DNA of 64,000 nt from Setoptus koraiensis (taxonomy: Eukaryota > Arthropoda), in NCBI GenBank assembly GCA_048013815.1, contig CM106585.1:14322001-14386000 (forward strand). Direction: 5' to 3'. Below the pieces are notes generated by a model. That model ran no database searches, was not told where the DNA came from, and saw nothing but the letters and a program-made list of their open reading frames with translations. A program made the translations under genes and the position numbers. Below, piece by piece: positions 60,046 to 64,000 of this stretch; within the stretch, counting starts at the first letter, position 1; every line of letters begins with the position of its first letter.

Positions 60046-61319
60046 TGTAATATCCATCGGATATTGCGCGCCCCAGCCAGCCAGCCCGTGCAAAAACATG
60101 GCAACCCGTGCAACTGCATAACATGCATATCTAACTGCTTATCTAACTTGTAAGATCGCCCATGAGGGCGCTTCAGACGATTAGTTTGTCAATTTGGCAG
60201 TTTGGCGCATCGCCGCATATCCACTGTATGTATTATACAGTGTATAAGCGCTGTAAAACGTGAGCCCCGGGTTTGTTGGTTGTGATGAGACGAAACGGCC
60301 CCATCTCACGCATCTTATCTCTTGCGTCTCGTTTGACGCGTTTGAGTAGGTGCATGTAAGTGTAAATGTTGACAGTGCCAAAGTGCGCCCCCGAATATCG
60401 ATATTTATGTCGATATTTATGTTTTCGGTGGCACGACAATTCATTCGTTTCGTTGGGGCACGTTGATCCACGTGCGCCACTTGAAGCGAGCTAGACGCGC
60501 TCAAGTTTACAAGTTGAACAGCCAGTCAGAGTTTAAATTGAGTGAGTTATGGCTAACTAACAAGTGCCAGTCACGGCGAGCCGCACGTGGTGCCTCTCGC
60601 CACTCCGAGCCCATTCCAGTGCCATTCCAGTGCCGTTCCAGTGCCGTTCCAATGCCCTTCCGATGGGGCCAGCCTCGAGCTCACGTGTCGCACGAGCTCG
60701 CACGAGCTCGCATTGTCTGGTATCATATTGGTGTCGTGATGGCAGTGTTGCTGCCGGCGCCAACATTTTGAAACATTTCGCCGGCAGATCGCCGGCAGAT
60801 CGTCGGCAGGACCCCGTCAGCGGTCAGGATGGCCGCTGGCACTATTGCGCGAGATTATTTATTATTTGTTTATTTGTTTGCGACGACTTTGCGATTGTGC
60901 CATATCGACGCCGTCGCCGGGGCACCGGCGAGCCGTCACTCGATATTGATATATCGGTGGCGCAAGTTGGGGCCCGCGAATCGAAGCCGCGCGATCCGTA
61001 TGGCGCTCGCTCTCCTCGCCGGGCACCTCGCGCGTGTGTGTGCGTGTGGGTGTGTTTTAATTTTGCCGCGAAGCCTCGGCCGCGCGACATCCCGGCATCT
61101 TGACATTTAGCCCATTTGGCCATCTCTGCCGCATCCGTGCCACGTTCACGGGGCCCCGGATTCCATGGGGCCTCGGATTTCGTGGGGCCCAGGCCCCGGC
61201 CACAGCGACGCCGATTGTGTGGGCCGGCCAGAGGCGATGCCCGGCCCCCTCCCAGCAAAACTCATCTAACTCATTGGCGAGCTGGCTTGCAGGCCTCATC
61301 CGTTTGGTGGCGCATGAAA

Positions 61320-61325
61320 TGTGTG

Positions 61326-61366
<41 letters not shown>

Positions 61367-61369
61367 GTG
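61320..61369. repeat. (TG)n microsatellite
   Basis: TG with two GCG interruptions. It ends directly in GGGGCCCC. Confidence 0.9.
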
Positions 61370-63442
61370 GGGCCCCGCGAGAGAAGCACCTAAGGCGACG
61401 ACTAACATTATCTGCGACGCCACCAACTCAAACAGGGGCACGCTCGTTCCGTCTGGCCATTTCAAACTATTGCCGGGCAAACAATGCGCACATTGGCCGC
61501 TCTGCTAGAACAATTATTTATATTTATATTTATCCGAGCGACTGTTTGCCAACGCTGCACGTAGTCGCAGATAAAGCCACTCGGCTGCTACCGTTGCCGA
61601 GACGCATTATAACAATATACAAGTTGTCTAGTGGCAGCCCATAAGTTTCGCGGCACATGTAGCCGCGAATGTGCAAATGGCGCTGGACGCCATTGGAGCA
61701 GTGATGCGCTTGCAGTTGGGGCCCCCGTAAGCCGGCACGACGCCTCGTTGGGGCCAGAAGGGATTCGCCAGTGTTCGATGGGTTTGAGCACGTTGGCCAG
61801 CACGCTCTTCGGTGCCTGGTTGCGTGGCCCGGCGCTAGGCGGCCAACGCGGGGACACCTAGCGGCGTGAGCACGGGTTACACCGCCGGGGATACGAAGCC
61901 GCGACTCTGACACAAATCGCGGCGATCGGACTGGCGCGCTGGGGGACCCTCCGCAGCTGAGGTGTCGCAAATGGCCAGCCCACTAATTGATTGAACGAGC
62001 GGTCAGTTGTTGCCGCAACCGACCGCTAGAGACCCGCCAGTAGAGACTGTCCAGTGGAGACTCTTCTGTGGAGACTGTCCAGAGGAGACTCTTCACTAGA
62101 GACTGTCCAGTGGAGAGGCCCCAGCCCAGCCGCCCCCTAGGAGCCAGGTCAAGGACTCAAGATTGATGCGCGATCGAGTTGTGAGTCACGTGGGGGGCCT
62201 TGGGCCGCCGACAAAATTTCATCCGGCTGTGGGGCGCTTAGCAGCCAAATGAGATTTCTGACGCCCTAATCATGGACGCACCGGAGCACGCGGTCGGCCA
62301 ATTTGCGCAGAAATTGGCCGGCATCTCGCAAAAATCGCGTCGGTTCTCTGACGACGCTGTGTCGCCCCAGTGGGGCCCAGAATGTGTGCAATGGGCCGCC
62401 TGGCGTGTGTTTCAACTGGCCAAACCAACCAACTCAGCCGGTATCCGCTGGCCACTGTATTCACAACCTGTTTGTGTTTGTGCAGCACGGTGTACGGCGC
62501 GGCGCGGCGAGCGTGCGGATCACGTCGGCGCTGTTGTTTGGGGCCCCGCTTGATAACATCAACACTGTGGCGGCAGCAGCAGTATCACTCGTGAGCGCTG
62601 GTCAAGGCCACCCGAGGCAGTGTTATATAATCGATATTATATAACAATCATCAGTTGTGAGTGTGTACATACATCACATGGGTGCCAGCAGCGCTGTTGT
62701 TGGCCACTGTTAGAGCTCAGTTTGTGCTGAGTATAATGCAATAAATCAATTGATCGCCTGGCTCGGCTCGCTGGCGCGGGAGCCCCAAAACAAACACACA
62801 CCAGCTAGCAGTTGTCTTGGCGGTGTTGTGCGCATCAGCTGTTGGCAGCGAGGCGCGATGTGGGGCGCCAATGATGGCACAGCGAACAGATACAGCGGCA
62901 CCAATATTATACACTGTTGTATACACTGCAATGCAGTGACTGCATACAGCGACCGGCCCAGACCCAAAACGAGCGAGTTTACTGGCCCGTTTATCGGGGC
63001 CCCCGCTAACGTGGGCCGGCCTCAGGAAGTGATGCCTATGCCTAGGCAGCAGAAGGGGCCGTTGAAAACTGTTTCACGGGTCGCTTTTTTGTTGCTTGTG
63101 CTCGGTTGGTTGGCCGACTCAAGCGGGTTCAAGTGACGACCGATGCGCGCCACAACTGCCTATGGGGCCAGTTTAAAGACGCAACAACGGACAGGTGAGA
63201 GCCAGAGACGTGGCCAGCGAGAGCGAGAGAGAGAGCGAGCAAAGAAAACTGGACCAGACCAACGCTCTGGCCCATTTATCATCATCATTCATGGGGCCAT
63301 CACACAGCGGCACGCCAGCCAAACTAATACTGTTTGCATGTATCTGTTTGGATGTAAATAAGCTCGTTACGGCTGCAGATATAATAAAAATGATGATAAA
63401 TGAGCGCAGCCAGCCTATCACAGCTTAAGCTGTGCCACATCA

Positions 63443-63488
63443 GCTGACGATATGTGGGCCCCAAAGCTGACGATATGTGGGCCCCAAA
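63443..63488. repeat. 23-bp exact tandem duplication containing GGGCCCC
   Basis: The units at 63443-63465 and 63466-63488 are identical. A third begins GCTGACG and then diverges. Confidence 0.85.
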
Positions 63489-63918
63489 GCTGACGTCACT
63501 TGTTTGTTTGTATGTGTGCTTACCTGTTTGTTTGTTCTTTGTGTCTAGCCACGTCTGTCAGCTTGTGTCAGAGCTAGCTAAAGCTGGGCTGTGTGTGTGT
63601 GTGTATGCGTTTCATGTGGGGCCCGGCGGTTGTTGTATCTAACGACGAATCTTAAACGACGAAGCGAGCAAAGAAGCGGCTCGCCAGTTAGTCATCGGCT
63701 CGTGCTGTCAGCTGTGTGTGTGTGTGTACGCGCTGAGTCTACCTGAGAGATACACTGTCTGACTAGTCAGTGTGCATAGTAGACAACGCGTAGAGACGGG
63801 CAAATATCGAGCCAGCGAACTGACACTGTTTGCCGAGGCACCGAACAGCGTCATCCAGCAACTGGCAGCAAAAGGGCCCAAGGGGCCCGCGCAAACTGAG
63901 CAGCCGAGCCAGCCGAGC

Positions 63919-64000
63919 AGCCGAAGAAGCCGAAGAAGCCGGAGAAGCCGGAGAAGCCGGAGAAGCCGAAGAAGCCGGAGAAGCCGGAGAAGCCGGAGAA
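63919..64000. repeat. 9-bp tandem repeat (GCCGGAGAA / GCCGAAGAA) at the window edge
   Basis: At least nine units continue to the last base. One frame would read as Lys-Pro-Glu repeats and stays open to the edge. This may be coding sequence of a gene beyond the window or a plain minisatellite. Confidence 0.75.

Larger units (their letters stand above)
51851..64000. other. Right flank, no gene recognised
   Basis: GC-rich sequence with many GC-driven open frames (the longest about 215 codons) on both strands but no domain, intron pattern or codon signature I can support. GGGCCC is frequent (about 25 by eye). Short tandem repeats and perfect inverted repeats are common. It could be further 5' intron or promoter sequence of CaMKII, or intergenic. 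Confidence 0.5.

Overview
The window is eukaryotic nuclear DNA from an invertebrate, probably an arthropod. Genes are split by GT-AG introns and carry AATAAA polyadenylation signals. The proteins are animal-specific (a mucin-type GalNAc-transferase, the Notch-pathway corepressor CIR1, and CaMKII), and the DNA is loaded with CA/TG, TA and CAA/CAG microsatellites. I cannot name the species. A run of exactly 500 N (21047-21546) marks a scaffold gap of unknown true size.

Two collinear copies of one gene neighbourhood lie in tandem in the same orientation. Block A (about 3777-9816) is compact: a complete GalNAc-transferase gene (+), a complete CIR1 gene (+) and a 5'-truncated CaMKII gene (-). Block B (about 10857-50308) starts about 1 kb further on and is about 6.5 times longer: GalNAc-transferase exons 1-5 (+), then the gap where its last exon and a second CIR1 would be expected, then a complete four-exon CaMKII gene (-) whose introns fill most of 24.8-49.9 kb. 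Shared exons and intron edges are roughly 96-99% identical by eye. Yet block A lacks four introns exactly at splice junctions, and its retained introns are internally shortened. The kinase halves of the two CaMKII copies are nearly identical, but the hub (association) halves are only distantly related; the block B hub carries a large Gln-rich insert.

Composition changes near the gap. Positions 1-23 kb are AT-rich. From about 24 kb on, the sequence is GC-rich, with many short tandem duplications, perfect inverted repeats and a striking excess of GGGCCC. The exception is the AT-richer CaMKII kinase exons near 49.4-50.6 kb. One long open frame (36115-37466, minus) with a predicted membrane segment sits inside the 21-kb CaMKII intron on the CaMKII strand. 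Its end could splice in phase to the CaMKII linker exon, which would resemble vertebrate alpha-KAP. This is the most novel candidate, and it is unproven.

The left flank (1-3776) and right flank (about 51.9-64 kb) hold no gene I can recognise. I recognised no transposon, virus-derived element, RNA gene or CRISPR array. All splice sites were read by eye and the genes were assigned from remembered family sequences, without any search.
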